In this document: positions 8,679 to 17,175 of the stretch, piece after piece | How positions within the stretch are numbered: the stretch's first letter is position 1 | Layout of the letters: every line of letters begins with the position of its first letter | Assembly (NCBI RefSeq): GCF_002101815.1 | Contig: NZ_LQPM01000006.1 | Location: forward strand, 124,001-188,000 | Reading direction: 5' to 3' | Length of the DNA stretch: 64,000 bases | Source of the DNA: Mycobacterium paraense | GTDB lineage: Bacteria; Actinomycetota; Actinomycetes; Mycobacteriales; Mycobacteriaceae | The notes under the pieces: generated by a model | What the model was told of the DNA's origin: nothing | Database searches by the model: none | Seen by the model: the letters and a program-made list of their open reading frames with translations, nothing else | Translations under genes and position numbers: made by a program

Positions 8679-9917
8679 TCAGAAAAGCGTCCCGCAGTAG
8701 GGTGCCCGCTCGGTCGCGAACGCGGCATCGACGTCGCGGAGCGCGCCCGGGCGCAGTTCGGTGATGCGGTCGGCCCGCAGCAGCTCGGAAGCGCGGTGCG
8801 CCCCCATGTAGAGCGTCGCCAATTCGGCCAGGCCGATTTCGACGTCCGCGGGCCCGTCATGCGGGGTGCATTTGCCGGTTCCGTCGCGCGTCTGCAGCAA
8901 GAACCGTCCTCCCGCGAGGTTGAGCGGGTCTGTGACGTCGAGCACCAGATCGGTGTCCGCCGCGTACACCCGGGCGCCGAGCACCTCGGGCACGTCGTTG
9001 ATCCGCACCCACAGGAAATCGCTCTTCCCGGTGGTTTGCGCGGTGCGTTGATCACGCAGCTTCAGCGGTAGCGGGTCGTCGACCGGCACGTCGATCTCGA
9101 TGTTGTCGAACATCTCCAAGACCAAGAGGGTCTGCAGCAACTCGGTGTGCGCCTCGTCGGTGATGGCGAAGAAGTCCTCGACGATCACCGAGCCGAACGG
9201 CGGCCGGAACGCGTGTTTGCCGGCACCGATGACTCGATAGGCCAGAAAACCGTCCGGATGGACGGTGAAGTTCAGCGCGGACCCGTTGCCCCGCTGCGTG
9301 GGCCTGTCCTCCAAAAAGTCGGCCCACCATGCGTCGTCGCGCTCCACCGCGCCGTTGGTGACCGCGCACCATCGACCGTAGATTTCGGGCAGGAGGCGCC
9401 TCGCCTCGTCGGCGTTGACCTCTCGCGCCCGGTTGCCGCTCGGCGCCTCACGCAGCTTCGCGAAGCGGCGGTCGATGGAGTAGCAGTGGGCGTAGCTCGC
9501 CACACCGGCGCCAAAACCGTCGTACATCGCGGTCTGGGTCGGCACCCCACAGACGATCGGGTAGCCCCGCTCGATCAGTTTCCCCAGCCCCTGGGCGCTC
9601 AGCTGCGCCCAAATCCCGGTTCCTTGATGCGTCGACGCGACCGCGATCATCGTCAGCCACGCGGCCCGCAGGCTGCCACCGCCGGGCACGGTGAGCCGCG
9701 CGCGGTAAATGATGGATGTGCCCACCAGGCTGGGATGCTCCGGATCGGAAACGTCCTCCGCGACCAGGATGTCCTCCAGCTCGACCCGGCGTTTCCAGGC
9801 TTCCACGGCGCGCGGGTCCACCGGATCCCCGAACGTGCGAGCCTGATTCTCGTAAACCGCCTGCCAGTCATCTTCGGTTGGATGCCTGATCGTGATGGCG
9901 TCGTCGGTCGCGTTCAT
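8679..9917 (-). CDS. Eis-family GNAT N-acetyltransferase
   Basis: The product is a 412-residue protein of the Eis family: an N-terminal GNAT domain (residues about 8-160), a second GNAT-like domain and a C-terminal SCP2-like domain. The acetyl-CoA-binding loop is in VASTHQGTGIWAQL, equivalent to the VAPTHRRRG of M. tuberculosis Eis. Near the C-terminus, YMGAHRASELLRADRI and the terminal Phe match the Eis core, in which the free C-terminal carboxylate takes part in catalysis. Eis enzymes multiply acetylate amines such as aminoglycosides or protein lysines, but the natural substrate here is unknown. Divergence from Eis suggests a paralogue rather than the orthologue. The gene is divergent from the MMPL gene, with 173 bases between. 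The start is the ATG at 9917. Confidence 0.85.
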   Translation of the reverse strand: MNATDDAITIRHPTEDDWQAVYENQARTFGDPVDPRAVEAWKRRVELEDILVAEDVSDPEHPSLVGTSIIYRARLTVPGGGSLRAAWLTMIAVASTHQGTGIWAQLSAQGLGKLIERGYPIVCGVPTQTAMYDGFGAGVASYAHCYSIDRRFAKLREAPSGNRAREVNADEARRLLPEIYGRWCAVTNGAVERDDAWWADFLEDRPTQRGNGSALNFTVHPDGFLAYRVIGAGKHAFRPPFGSVIVEDFFAITDEAHTELLQTLLVLEMFDNIEIDVPVDDPLPLKLRDQRTAQTTGKSDFLWVRINDVPEVLGARVYAADTDLVLDVTDPLNLAGGRFLLQTRDGTGKCTPHDGPADVEIGLAELATLYMGAHRASELLRADRITELRPGALRDVDAAFATERAPYCGTLF

Positions 9918-10073
9918 CGCTTGTCCAATCCGCTTCTACCCCAGCCAAACCGACGCCCTGGTCGCCGAATCCGCTTACTGAGGACCGCTCTCGTCCGATA
10001 CCCGGGTGTTCGACCGTCAAACCCCAGCTGACGTGGGCCGGTTGCCGCTCGGGGGGTCAGACGGGCCTTGTCT

Positions 10074-10089
10074 GGGTATAGCGATACCC
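10074..10089. promoter_or_regulatory. Inverted repeat touching the MMPL start codon
   Basis: GGGTAT and ATACCC form a perfect 6-bp inverted repeat with a 4-base spacer (AGCG), ending one base before the ATG of the MMPL gene. No Shine-Dalgarno is visible in front of that ATG. The repeat could be an operator for a local regulator or a hairpin in the leader. It is the reverse arrangement of the TACCC..GGGTA copper-regulator box, so RicR/CsoR is not indicated. Confidence 0.4.
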
Positions 10090-10090
10090 C

Positions 10091-12451
10091 ATGCTGCAAG
10101 GAATCACTCGACTTGCCATCGCCTCGCCGCGGCGCATCATCGCGGTCACCGTGTTGCTCCTGCTGGGGGCCGCGATCTTCGGCATTCCGGTGGTCAACCG
10201 CCTGTCGGGTGGCGGCTTTCAAGACCCGACCTCGGAGTCCGCGCGCGCGACGAGCCTGCTCAGGGACCGCTTCAACCAGACGGACCAGCAGATGGTGATC
10301 GCGGTGAGCGATCCCACCGGCGCCCGCAGCGACCGGGCGAGCCGGGTCGCCACCGACATCGTCGATCACCTGCAACGATCGCCCTGGGTCTTGAATGTGT
10401 CCTCGGCCTGGACGTCGCCGCCTCAGGTGGCCGCCCAGCTGGTCAGCAAGGACAGCTCGTCGGGGCTGATCGTTGCCGGCCTGAAAGGCGGGGAGAACGA
10501 CGCCCAGAATTACGCCAGCGCGCTCACCCGGGAGTTGGTGCACGATCGCGACGGCGTGACGGTGCGCGCCGGCGGCATGGCCGTGGCGTATGCCCAGATC
10601 AACCAGCAAAACGCCCGCGACCTGTTGCTGATGGAGTCCATCGCGATTCCGCTGAGCTTCGCGGTGCTGGTCTGGGTGCTGGGCGGTGTGGTCGCCGCGG
10701 CGCTGCCGGTCGGCATGGGCGGCCTGGTCATCGTCTGCACGATGTCGGTGCTGCGGCTGATCAGCTTCGCCACCGACGTGTCGACGTATGCCCTGGACCT
10801 GAGCATCGCGATGGGTCTCGCGCTGGCGATCGACTACAACCTGCTGATCATCAGCCGCTTCCGCGAGGAGCTGGCGCGGTCCGGCGAGCGGGACCGGGCG
10901 CTGTTCCGGACCATGGCCACGGCCGGGCGGACCGTGCTGTTCTCCGCCACCACCGTCGGGTTGTCGATGGCGGTGATGGCGCTGTTCCCGATGTACTTCC
11001 TGAAATCGTCGGCCTACACGATCGTGGCCACCGCGGTGATCGTCGCGATCGCGTCGGTGGTGGTGACCCCGGCCGCGATCGCGCTCCTCGGCCCGCGGCT
11101 GGACGCGCTGGACGTCCGCCGGTGGTGGGCCCGCCGGGTGCCGCCCCGGGCGCCGTCGTGGCGCGACCACGCGCACAAACCGGTCTATTCGCTGTTCTGG
11201 TACCGGTCGACGAAGTTCGTGCTGCGCCACGCCCTGCCGGTCGGCCTGAGCGTCGTAGCGCTGCTGCTGTTGCTGGGCGTTCCGTTCCTGGGGGTGAAGT
11301 GGGGCTTTCCCGATGAGCGGGTGTTGCCCCGCTCGGCGTCGGCGCGACAGGTCGCCGACATGTTGGATAACGATTTCGGCAACGGGCTGGGGACCTCGGT
11401 GTCGGTCGTCGTCCCCGACGCTCAGGGCGTGACCCCAGCCGACCTGGAGCGTTACGCCGCGGACCTGTCACGCGTGCCCGACGTGTCCGCGGTCACCGCG
11501 CCGACCGGGACGTTCGTGGCCGGATCCCTGTCGGGGCCGCCCGCCGCGGCCACGGGCATGGCCAACGGCAGCGCGTTCCTCACCGTCGGCACCACCGCGC
11601 CGCTGTACTCGCAAGCGTCGAACACGCAGCTGGACCGGTTGCACGCGGTCCCCGGACCGGCGGGGCGGTCGGTGCAGATGACCGGGCTGGCGCAGATCAA
11701 CCGCGACAGCGTCAACGCGATCACCACTCGGCTGCCCGCGGTGCTGGCATTGATCGCCGCCATCACCTTCACGCTGCTGTTCTTGCTCACCGGTAGCGCG
11801 GTGCTGCCGCTGCAGGCGCTGGTGTGCAACGTGTTGTCGCTGACCGCGGCGTTCGGCGCCATGGTGTGGATCTTCCAGGACGGTCACCTCGGCGCGCTGG
11901 GGACCACGCCCAACGGGACGCTGAACGCCAACATCCCGGTGTTGTTGTTCTGCATCGCCTTCGGGCTGGCGATGGATTACGAGGTGTTCCTGGTCTCCCG
12001 GATCCACGAGTACTGGCTGGCCTCCCCGCTGGCCCGGGAGGCGCGACCGAGCCCGGCCGAGGTGCACGCCGTCACCGACGAGAGCACGGCGTTGGGCCTG
12101 GCCGGCATCGGCCGCGTGGTCACCACGGCCGCGCTGGTGATGTCGATCTCGTTCGCCGCCTTGATCCCCGCGCACGTGTCGTTCATGCGCATGCTCGGTG
12201 TCGGCCTGACGCTCGCCGTGCTGGCCGACGCCACCCTGGTGCGGATGGTCCTGGTTCCGGCGTTCATCCACCTCCTTGGCCGGTGGACCTGGTGGGCGCC
12301 CAAACCGCTGACCTGGCTGCGTGAGCGGTTGGCGACCGGTGAAGCCGCCGCCGCCGCGGTGGCGCGGCGCCGCTGGGCCACCGACGAGCATCAACCGCGG
12401 CGGCCCGTGATCAAGCGGTGGCCCACGACGGCGGTGAGCGAGCATGGTTAG
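10091..12451 (+). CDS. MMPL-family RND transporter
   Basis: The product is a 786-residue polytopic transporter with two repeats. Each repeat has one transmembrane helix, a periplasmic domain, and a cluster of five helices. The N-terminus has the family hallmark GGGFQDPTSESARA after helix 1. The intramembrane motifs AIDYNLLIISRFREE (first repeat, near residue 250) and AMDYEVFLVSRIHEYW (second repeat, near residue 628) carry the Asp-Tyr pairs used for proton relay in MmpL3-type pumps. It probably exports a lipid or hydrophobic compound across the inner membrane. It is shorter than MmpL3 or MmpL11 and lacks a long C-terminal tail. The next gene overlaps its stop by eight bases, so translation is probably coupled. 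The exact MmpL subtype cannot be assigned. Confidence 0.88.
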   Translation: MLQGITRLAIASPRRIIAVTVLLLLGAAIFGIPVVNRLSGGGFQDPTSESARATSLLRDRFNQTDQQMVIAVSDPTGARSDRASRVATDIVDHLQRSPWVLNVSSAWTSPPQVAAQLVSKDSSSGLIVAGLKGGENDAQNYASALTRELVHDRDGVTVRAGGMAVAYAQINQQNARDLLLMESIAIPLSFAVLVWVLGGVVAAALPVGMGGLVIVCTMSVLRLISFATDVSTYALDLSIAMGLALAIDYNLLIISRFREELARSGERDRALFRTMATAGRTVLFSATTVGLSMAVMALFPMYFLKSSAYTIVATAVIVAIASVVVTPAAIALLGPRLDALDVRRWWARRVPPRAPSWRDHAHKPVYSLFWYRSTKFVLRHALPVGLSVVALLLLLGVPFLGVKWGFPDERVLPRSASARQVADMLDNDFGNGLGTSVSVVVPDAQGVTPADLERYAADLSRVPDVSAVTAPTGTFVAGSLSGPPAAATGMANGSAFLTVGTTAPLYSQASNTQLDRLHAVPGPAGRSVQMTGLAQINRDSVNAITTRLPAVLALIAAITFTLLFLLTGSAVLPLQALVCNVLSLTAAFGAMVWIFQDGHLGALGTTPNGTLNANIPVLLFCIAFGLAMDYEVFLVSRIHEYWLASPLAREARPSPAEVHAVTDESTALGLAGIGRVVTTAALVMSISFAALIPAHVSFMRMLGVGLTLAVLADATLVRMVLVPAFIHLLGRWTWWAPKPLTWLRERLATGEAAAAAVARRRWATDEHQPRRPVIKRWPTTAVSEHG

Positions 12452-13337
12452 CGCGGCCCTGCTGGCGGTGGCGTCCGCGCTGTGCATCGCCATCGGCGAC
12501 GTGCTGCAGCAGCGGGCGGCGCACTGCATCACCGACCGGTCCGTCGGCCACGTCGAATTGGTCGCCCAGCTGCTGCGCAGCGGGCGGTGGTGGTGGGGCG
12601 CGCTGCTGCTGGTGGCGAGCATCGCGTTGCAGGCGGCCGCGCTCGGACGGGGTTCGGTGCTGCTGGTGCAGGCGCTGCTGATGCTGTCGCTGCTGTTCGC
12701 GCTGCCCATCAACGCCAGGGTGTGGCACCGCACCGTGAGTGGCGGCGAGTGGATCTGGGCCGGGCTGCTGACCGCGGCCGTCATCGTGATCGTGGTGGTC
12801 GGCAATCCGGAGGCCGGCCGGTCCGGCGCGTCGCTGCGCACCTGGTTGGTCGTGGCCGTGGTGCTGGCGCCGCTGTTGGTGGCGTGCCTGGCCGTCGGCC
12901 GCATCAGGGGAGGTGCGCTGGCCGCAGCGTTGTTCGCGTTCGTCTCGGGATCGCTGTGGGGGGTCTTCGCGGTGTTGACCAAGGAGGTGGTCGCCCGGCT
13001 CGGCGACGGCGGGGTGGCGGTGGCCCGAACCCCCGAGCTCTACGCCTGCATCCTGGCCGCGGCGGGCGGTGTGGTGTGGAGCCAGGCGGCGTTCCGCGCG
13101 GGACCGTTGACCGCCTCGATGCCGACGCTGCAGATGGCGCAGCCCGTCGTGGCGGCGGTGCTGGGTGTGGTCGTTCTCGGTGAGACGCTGAATACCGGTC
13201 GCGCCGGGATGGCGGCGTTGGTGACGGCCGGGGTGGTGGCGACGGCGGCGATCGTCAAACTCGCGCGCGTCGAGGCCGCCACGACCCGTGACGGGGTTGA
13301 GGCGCGTCGCGAAGACTCGGTGGGCCAGCCGGCGTAG
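12444..13337 (+). CDS. DMT/EamA-like membrane transporter
   Basis: The product is a 297-residue, almost wholly hydrophobic protein with about nine to ten transmembrane helices in two halves, as in the drug/metabolite transporter superfamily. The second half contains an EamA-like end: QMAQPVVAAVLGVVVLGETL, where a Pro-Val-Val-Ala turn and a conserved Glu are typical. A short basic tail follows. The ATG at 12444 lies inside the 3' end of the MMPL gene, an 8-base overlap pointing to one transcript and perhaps a common role in export. The substrate is unknown. Confidence 0.8.
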   Translation: MVSAALLAVASALCIAIGDVLQQRAAHCITDRSVGHVELVAQLLRSGRWWWGALLLVASIALQAAALGRGSVLLVQALLMLSLLFALPINARVWHRTVSGGEWIWAGLLTAAVIVIVVVGNPEAGRSGASLRTWLVVAVVLAPLLVACLAVGRIRGGALAAALFAFVSGSLWGVFAVLTKEVVARLGDGGVAVARTPELYACILAAAGGVVWSQAAFRAGPLTASMPTLQMAQPVVAAVLGVVVLGETLNTGRAGMAALVTAGVVATAAIVKLARVEAATTRDGVEARREDSVGQPA

Positions 13338-13457
13338 ACACCCGACAGCGGGCCCGCAAATGTCGGATTGTGGGCGGCCAAAAAGCCATTACAATGCTTC
13401 CACTGTTTCTGGTCAGCGGTGACCACACCATGTCGATCGAATTTGGAAGGTCACTCG

Positions 13458-14657
13458 ATGACGCCTTTGCGCAGACGCCGACCGTGGCTGGTTGCCACCA
13501 TGGTCGTGTTTGCTGTCGCCGGCGTGGCCTGCAGCAGCAGCCACACCGCCGCGCCGGCGAAGGTCATCTTCGACAAGGGCACCCCGTTTGCCGACCTGCT
13601 GGTCCCGAAGCTGACCGCCTCGGTGAACGACGGCGCCGTGGGCGTCACCGTGGATGCGCCCGTGACGGTGAGCGTCGCCGACGGCGTGCTCGGGTCGGTC
13701 ACCATGGTCAACGAGAACGGCCGCTCGATCGGCGGTCAGCTCAGCCCCGACGGGCTGCGCTGGTCGACGACCGAGCAGCTGGGCTACAACCGGCGCTACA
13801 CACTCAGCGTGAAGGCGCTGGGGCTCGGCGGCGCCGCGACCCGCCAGATGACCTTCCAGACCAGTTCGCCGGCGCACCTCACGATGCCCTATGTCAACCC
13901 CGGCGACGGCGAGGTGGTCGGCGTCGGTGAGCCGGTGGCGATCCGCTTCGACGAGAACATCGCCAACCGCGCCGCGGCGCAGAAGGCGATCGTCATCACC
14001 ACCAACCCGCCCGTCGAGGGCGCGTTCTACTGGTTGAACAACCGCGAAGTGCGTTGGCGCCCAGAGCATTTCTGGAAGCCGGGCACGGCCGTCGACGTGT
14101 CGGTCAACACCTACGGCGCCGATCTGGGCGACGGGATGTTCGGCGAGGATAACGTCAAGGCGCACTTCACGATTGGCGACGAGGTCATCTCCACCGCCGA
14201 CGACACCACCAAGACGGTGACCGTGCGCGTCAACGGAGAAGTCGTCAAGACCATGCCGACCTCGATGGGCAAGGACAGCACCCCGACCGCGAACGGGTTC
14301 TACATCGTGGGTGGGCGGTTCAAGCACATCATCATGGACTCGTCGACCTACGGGGTTCCGGTCAACTCGCCCAACGGGTATCGCACCGACGTCGAATGGG
14401 CGACGCAGCTTTCGTATAGCGGTGTGTTCGTGCATTCGGCGCCGTGGTCGGTCGGCGCCCAGGGCCACACCAATACCAGCCATGGGTGCCTGAACGTGAG
14501 CCCCAGCAACGCGGAGTGGTACTACGACCACAGCAAGAGCGGCGACATCGTCGAGGTCGTCCACACCGTGGGTCCGACGCTGCCGGGCACCGAGGGGCTG
14601 GGCGACTGGAACGTCCCCTGGCCGGTGTGGAAGGCCGGCAACGCCAACATCAGCTAG
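13458..14657 (+). CDS. ldtB: L,D-transpeptidase 2 (lipoprotein LppS)
   Basis: The enzyme makes the 3-3 meso-diaminopimelate cross-links of mycobacterial peptidoglycan and is the main L,D-transpeptidase in M. tuberculosis (LdtMt2, Rv2518c). The 399-residue protein has a lipoprotein-like leader ending VAGVAC, then two Ig-like domains (roughly residues 45-250) and the YkuD catalytic domain (about 250-375). The catalytic motif is NTSHGCLN, with His342 and Cys344, and the upstream HSAPWSVG carries the conserved His. A C-terminal Trp-rich segment closes the fold, as in LdtMt2. The ATG at 13458 is chosen for the GGAAGG at 13445-13450 and because it begins the signal sequence. It acts outside the inner membrane and is the target of carbapenems. 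Confidence 0.96.
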   Translation: MTPLRRRRPWLVATMVVFAVAGVACSSSHTAAPAKVIFDKGTPFADLLVPKLTASVNDGAVGVTVDAPVTVSVADGVLGSVTMVNENGRSIGGQLSPDGLRWSTTEQLGYNRRYTLSVKALGLGGAATRQMTFQTSSPAHLTMPYVNPGDGEVVGVGEPVAIRFDENIANRAAAQKAIVITTNPPVEGAFYWLNNREVRWRPEHFWKPGTAVDVSVNTYGADLGDGMFGEDNVKAHFTIGDEVISTADDTTKTVTVRVNGEVVKTMPTSMGKDSTPTANGFYIVGGRFKHIIMDSSTYGVPVNSPNGYRTDVEWATQLSYSGVFVHSAPWSVGAQGHTNTSHGCLNVSPSNAEWYYDHSKSGDIVEVVHTVGPTLPGTEGLGDWNVPWPVWKAGNANIS

Positions 14658-14719
14658 GGGCGACGCCCGTTACGTTTCATTCATTTGAGCGCGACCTGAA
14701 TGGGATAGGGTGCCCGCCC

Positions 14720-15046
14720 ATGAATACTCCTTCGCCCGGGCCGGGGTGGTGGCTGGCCTCCGACGGCAATTGGTACCCACAGCGGTGGGAAACCACCTTC
14801 GTCCATTACACGAACGAGTCTCTGCCGGCGGTGATCGAGGAGGCGAGTCGCCAGTCGAAAGCCTACGGAGAACAGGGCTGGGAGATCGTGGGCTCCTCGG
14901 TGCAGCGCAGCCAGGTCGCCCGCCGGTTCAAGGAATACGACAGCGGCGGGGACCACTACTTCGAGTGGAGCATCGTTTGCACGCTGAAACGCCCACTCGC
15001 GCCCGGACAGACCGCGCAAGGCTCCGCCGACCGTTGGGGTGGCTGA
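14720..15046 (+). CDS. Small protein with WYP-type N-terminal motif
   Basis: The product is a 108-residue protein. The N-terminus PGWWLASDGNWYPQ resembles the short Trp/Tyr-rich motif found at the start of many actinobacterial membrane and secreted proteins (compare DUF2510). The rest, with GEQGWEIVGSSVQRSQ and a YFEWSIVCTLKR strand, resembles the small DUF4177-like beta folds. No signal peptide or membrane helix is present. The ATG at 14720 is the first start that includes the motif; its upstream sequence is only weakly purine-rich. The last codons and stop fall inside a segment that copies the 3' end of the tRNA-His gene (15036-15067), so the present C-terminus may be a result of recombination. 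Function is unknown. Confidence 0.7.
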   Translation: MNTPSPGPGWWLASDGNWYPQRWETTFVHYTNESLPAVIEEASRQSKAYGEQGWEIVGSSVQRSQVARRFKEYDSGGDHYFEWSIVCTLKRPLAPGQTAQGSADRWGG

Positions 15047-15067
15047 CGGGACTCGAAAACCCGCGAC
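15036..15067 (-). repeat. Partial copy of the tRNA-His 3' end
   Basis: About 30 bases here repeat 16299-16328 in the same orientation. They match the tRNA-His acceptor stem, encoded CCA and T arm with one substitution and a two-base (AA) insertion in the T loop. The remainder of a tRNA is absent: the sequence diverges after GCGAC. Such a solitary tRNA 3' end is the usual footprint of an integrated element. The two copies are direct repeats about 1.26 kb apart, enclosing the frameshifted gene and the PE gene. Confidence 0.65.
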
Positions 15068-15155
15068 GTGCTGAAGCTTCATCGGCGGCAGTGGTCGGGC
15101 TTTAACACGATTCTTTCGTATCGGCCGAATGAGTTTCAGCCGGCAGAGAGTGAGA

Positions 15156-15460
15156 ATGAAACCACCGCACGATGATTCCATCTGGCCCGACGACACCCGT
15201 CGCGCCGCCGTGGCACTCGCACTTGCCGCGGCCACCGACAGCGACATGCAGTTCCAAGACATGATCGACTCGATCGAGAGCGCGCTGGGCAGCGGACGGG
15301 GTCTGCAATTCGTCATGGAGCTCATTCGGCTGCTCACCGCCGAGTTGGGGGACCAGTTCGGAAACCCGACAGCGCCACGTCTTACTGGCAGTTCGCGGCC
15401 GAAGCCCAGGCGTACGAAGACGATATGCGTGCCAGCGGGGAATGGCGGGAAACGCCTTAG
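15156..15460 (+). pseudogene. Frameshifted hypothetical gene
   Basis: A coding frame starts at the ATG at 15156 (MKPPHDDSIWPDDTRR) and stays plausible up to the codon pair Asn-Pro at 15363-15368. After that the original frame gives a basic, improbable tail ending at 15473. The frame one base back instead continues with DSATSYWQFAAEAQAYEDD and stops at 15458-15460 after EWRETP. The join implies loss of one base near 15368, or a sequencing error, or less likely a programmed -1 shift. The repaired protein would be about 100 residues, acidic and helical, with no domain I recognise. It sits between the tRNA-His fragment and the PE gene. Confidence 0.6.
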
Positions 15461-15655
15461 AGTCTGCCGATGAATCGCAATTTGCCGCGGCCACCGCCCT
15501 GATATCCGCGGCACGTTGTCGGTTTCGGGGACCACGACCGGCCAGGACTGAGGTTGGAATCGGTTACTCGAAGTGCGGTAGCCGATTACTTAATGCCGCG
15601 CCGCACCGCCGCCATATGGTGAGCCGTCTCGGGGGTTGCTAGAAGGTGGACGGAC

Positions 15656-16192
15656 ATGGCTTATGTGATCGCGGACCCAGAGATCATGGCCTCGGCGGCA
15701 TCGGATTTGACAACCATCGAGTCGAACGTCAACGCGGCTCATATGGTGGCGGCTGCCCGAACGACATCGGTGATACCCGCGGCCGCCGATGAGGTGTCCA
15801 CCAGCATTGCGCACCTGTTCTCCCAACACGCCGCGACCTATCAGGCGCTGGCGGGGCAGGCGGCGGCGTTTAACGACCAGTTTGTGCAGCACTTGACTGC
15901 CGGTGCGTTCTCCTACGCCAGCGCCGAGGCCACGAACGCCTCGTTGCTGGTCCTGCCGAACTTCCCCGCCACCATTGCCGGGTTGTTCCAGGACTTGCTG
16001 GACTTCCCTGCCACCATCGCCGGGGTCTTGCAGAACTTGCCTGCGGAACTGCTTCCGTTCGTCGCTATTTTGGTTTTCGTCGGATTCATCCTGCTTATTG
16101 AATTTGCGATCTTTATATACGCCCTTCCGCAGGTGTTGCCCTTTGTTCCGCAGCTACTGTTGGCTGACATTCCCCCGCTATTCGGCATCTAA
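15656..16192 (+). CDS. PE-family protein with hydrophobic C-terminus
   Basis: Residues 1-95 are a typical PE domain: MAYVIADPE at the start, then AAADEVSTSIAHLFSQHAATYQALAGQAAAFNDQFVQHL, including the YxxxA/Y-type secretion region seen in ESX substrates. Unlike PE_PGRS proteins, the C-terminal 80 residues are not glycine-rich. They contain two short tandem copies of an FPATIAGxxQ unit (around residues 103-124) and a strongly hydrophobic helix (about 130-155). The protein is 178 residues and the position near ldtB corresponds to PE26 (Rv2519) in M. tuberculosis. It is probably exported by a type VII system and cell-envelope associated. No PPE partner gene is adjacent. Confidence 0.85.
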   Translation: MAYVIADPEIMASAASDLTTIESNVNAAHMVAAARTTSVIPAAADEVSTSIAHLFSQHAATYQALAGQAAAFNDQFVQHLTAGAFSYASAEATNASLLVLPNFPATIAGLFQDLLDFPATIAGVLQNLPAELLPFVAILVFVGFILLIEFAIFIYALPQVLPFVPQLLLADIPPLFGI

Positions 16193-16257
16193 CCGGACGG
16201 CTTTCTAGACGCCTGTCGTCGTGACCTACACCAACAAGGACACGGCATATGCGTTGC

Positions 16258-16296
16258 AAAAAAAGGTCAGGGAGGGCGTAAGACCCTTCCTGACCA
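16258..16296 (-). terminator. Intrinsic terminator after tRNA-His
   Basis: On the reverse strand, directly after the tRNA, GGTCAGGAAGGG pairs with CCCTCCCTGACC with one mismatch around a seven-base loop, and is followed by seven T residues (the A run at 16258-16264). This is a rare, classical rho-independent terminator for a mycobacterium. Confidence 0.8.
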
Positions 16297-16297
16297 G

Positions 16298-16374
16298 TGG
16301 GGTGGCTGACGGGGCTCGAACCCGCGACATCCAGGATCACAACCTGGTGCTCTACCAGCTGAACTACAGCCACC
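16298..16374 (-). tRNA. tRNA-His (anticodon GTG)
   Basis: The reverse strand folds as a cloverleaf with acceptor GTGGCTG/CAGCCAC. The extra G at position -1 (16374) faces discriminator C (16301), the identity pair of histidine tRNAs. The anticodon stem CCAGG/CCTGG holds the loop TTGTGAT, giving anticodon GTG. The T arm has GTTCGAG. CCA is encoded at 16300-16298. A strong terminator follows directly. Confidence 0.96.
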
Positions 16375-16426
16375 ATTGCCGCGAGCCGGCATCCATCCCT
16401 GGGCCAACGAGCGGCGACCACCGATA

Positions 16427-17074
16427 CTAGCGGTTGGGTGCCTCGGTGTCCGAATCGTTTGTTCGGGTGGCGTTCTCTGGGCCTTCCAGCGCGGCGACAA
16501 TGGTCTCGATTTCGCTGGTGGACGGACCCGGCGGGGGTACGAACGCGGTGCGCCGGTAGTACTGCAGTTCGCGGATCGACTCATGGATGTCGGCGAGCGC
16601 CCGGTGGGTGAGGCCCTTGGCCGGCTGGCCGTAGTAGATGCGGGGGTACCAGCGCCGGCACAGTTCCTTGATCGAGCTGACGTCGATCATCCGGTAGTGC
16701 AGGTAGGAGTCCAGCTTTGGCATGTCGCGGGTGATGAAGGACCGGTCGGTGGCGATCGAGTTGCCCGCCAGCGGAGCGGTCTTGGGTTGCTTGACGTGTG
16801 TGGTGATGTAGTCCAGGACCATCGCCTCGGCCGTCGCCAGGTCGACCGTGGAGGCCTTGACCTCCTCGATCAGCCCCGAGCGCGAATGCATTTCGGCGAC
16901 CACCTCGATCATCGAGGACAGCGCGGCGTCGTCGGCGTGGATCACCACGTCCACTCCGTCGCCGAGCACGTTCAGCTCGGCGTCGGTGACCAGGACGGCG
17001 ATCTCGATCAGCTTGTCCGAGTTCAGATCGAGCCCGGTCATCTCGCAGTCGATCCACACCAATTCGTCGCGCAC
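16427..17074 (-). CDS. orn: Oligoribonuclease
   Basis: This 3'-5' exoribonuclease of the DEDDh family degrades 2- to 5-mer RNAs and pGpG to mononucleotides in the cytosol. The 215-residue length equals that of M. tuberculosis Orn (Rv2511). Motifs are complete: [10 protein letters not shown] with Asp9 and Glu11, the central Asp in [10 protein letters not shown], and [10 protein letters not shown] with the catalytic His and final Asp. The GTG at 17074 is chosen because it begins the conserved [10 protein letters not shown]; the upstream extension to 17206 is not homologous. A C-terminal tail of about 30 residues is variable and Pro/Glu-rich. It is divergent from the HerA-like ATPase gene. Confidence 0.96.
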   Translation of the reverse strand: MRDELVWIDCEMTGLDLNSDKLIEIAVLVTDAELNVLGDGVDVVIHADDAALSSMIEVVAEMHSRSGLIEEVKASTVDLATAEAMVLDYITTHVKQPKTAPLAGNSIATDRSFITRDMPKLDSYLHYRMIDVSSIKELCRRWYPRIYYGQPAKGLTHRALADIHESIRELQYYRRTAFVPPPGPSTSEIETIVAALEGPENATRTNDSDTEAPNR

Positions 17075-17175
17075 AGCGCTCAGCGTATGCGTGCGTCCGG
17101 CCTGCGCGGGCCCTGCCCCCGCCTGGCCTGGAGAAGTAGTGTGAGCTTTGCGACTGGGGAAGAGGGGCGAGCACG

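Noticed and set aside
10074-10089. Copper-responsive RicR/CsoR box
   Set aside because: The half-sites are in the opposite order (GGGTA..TACCC) to the known TACCC..GGGTA box.
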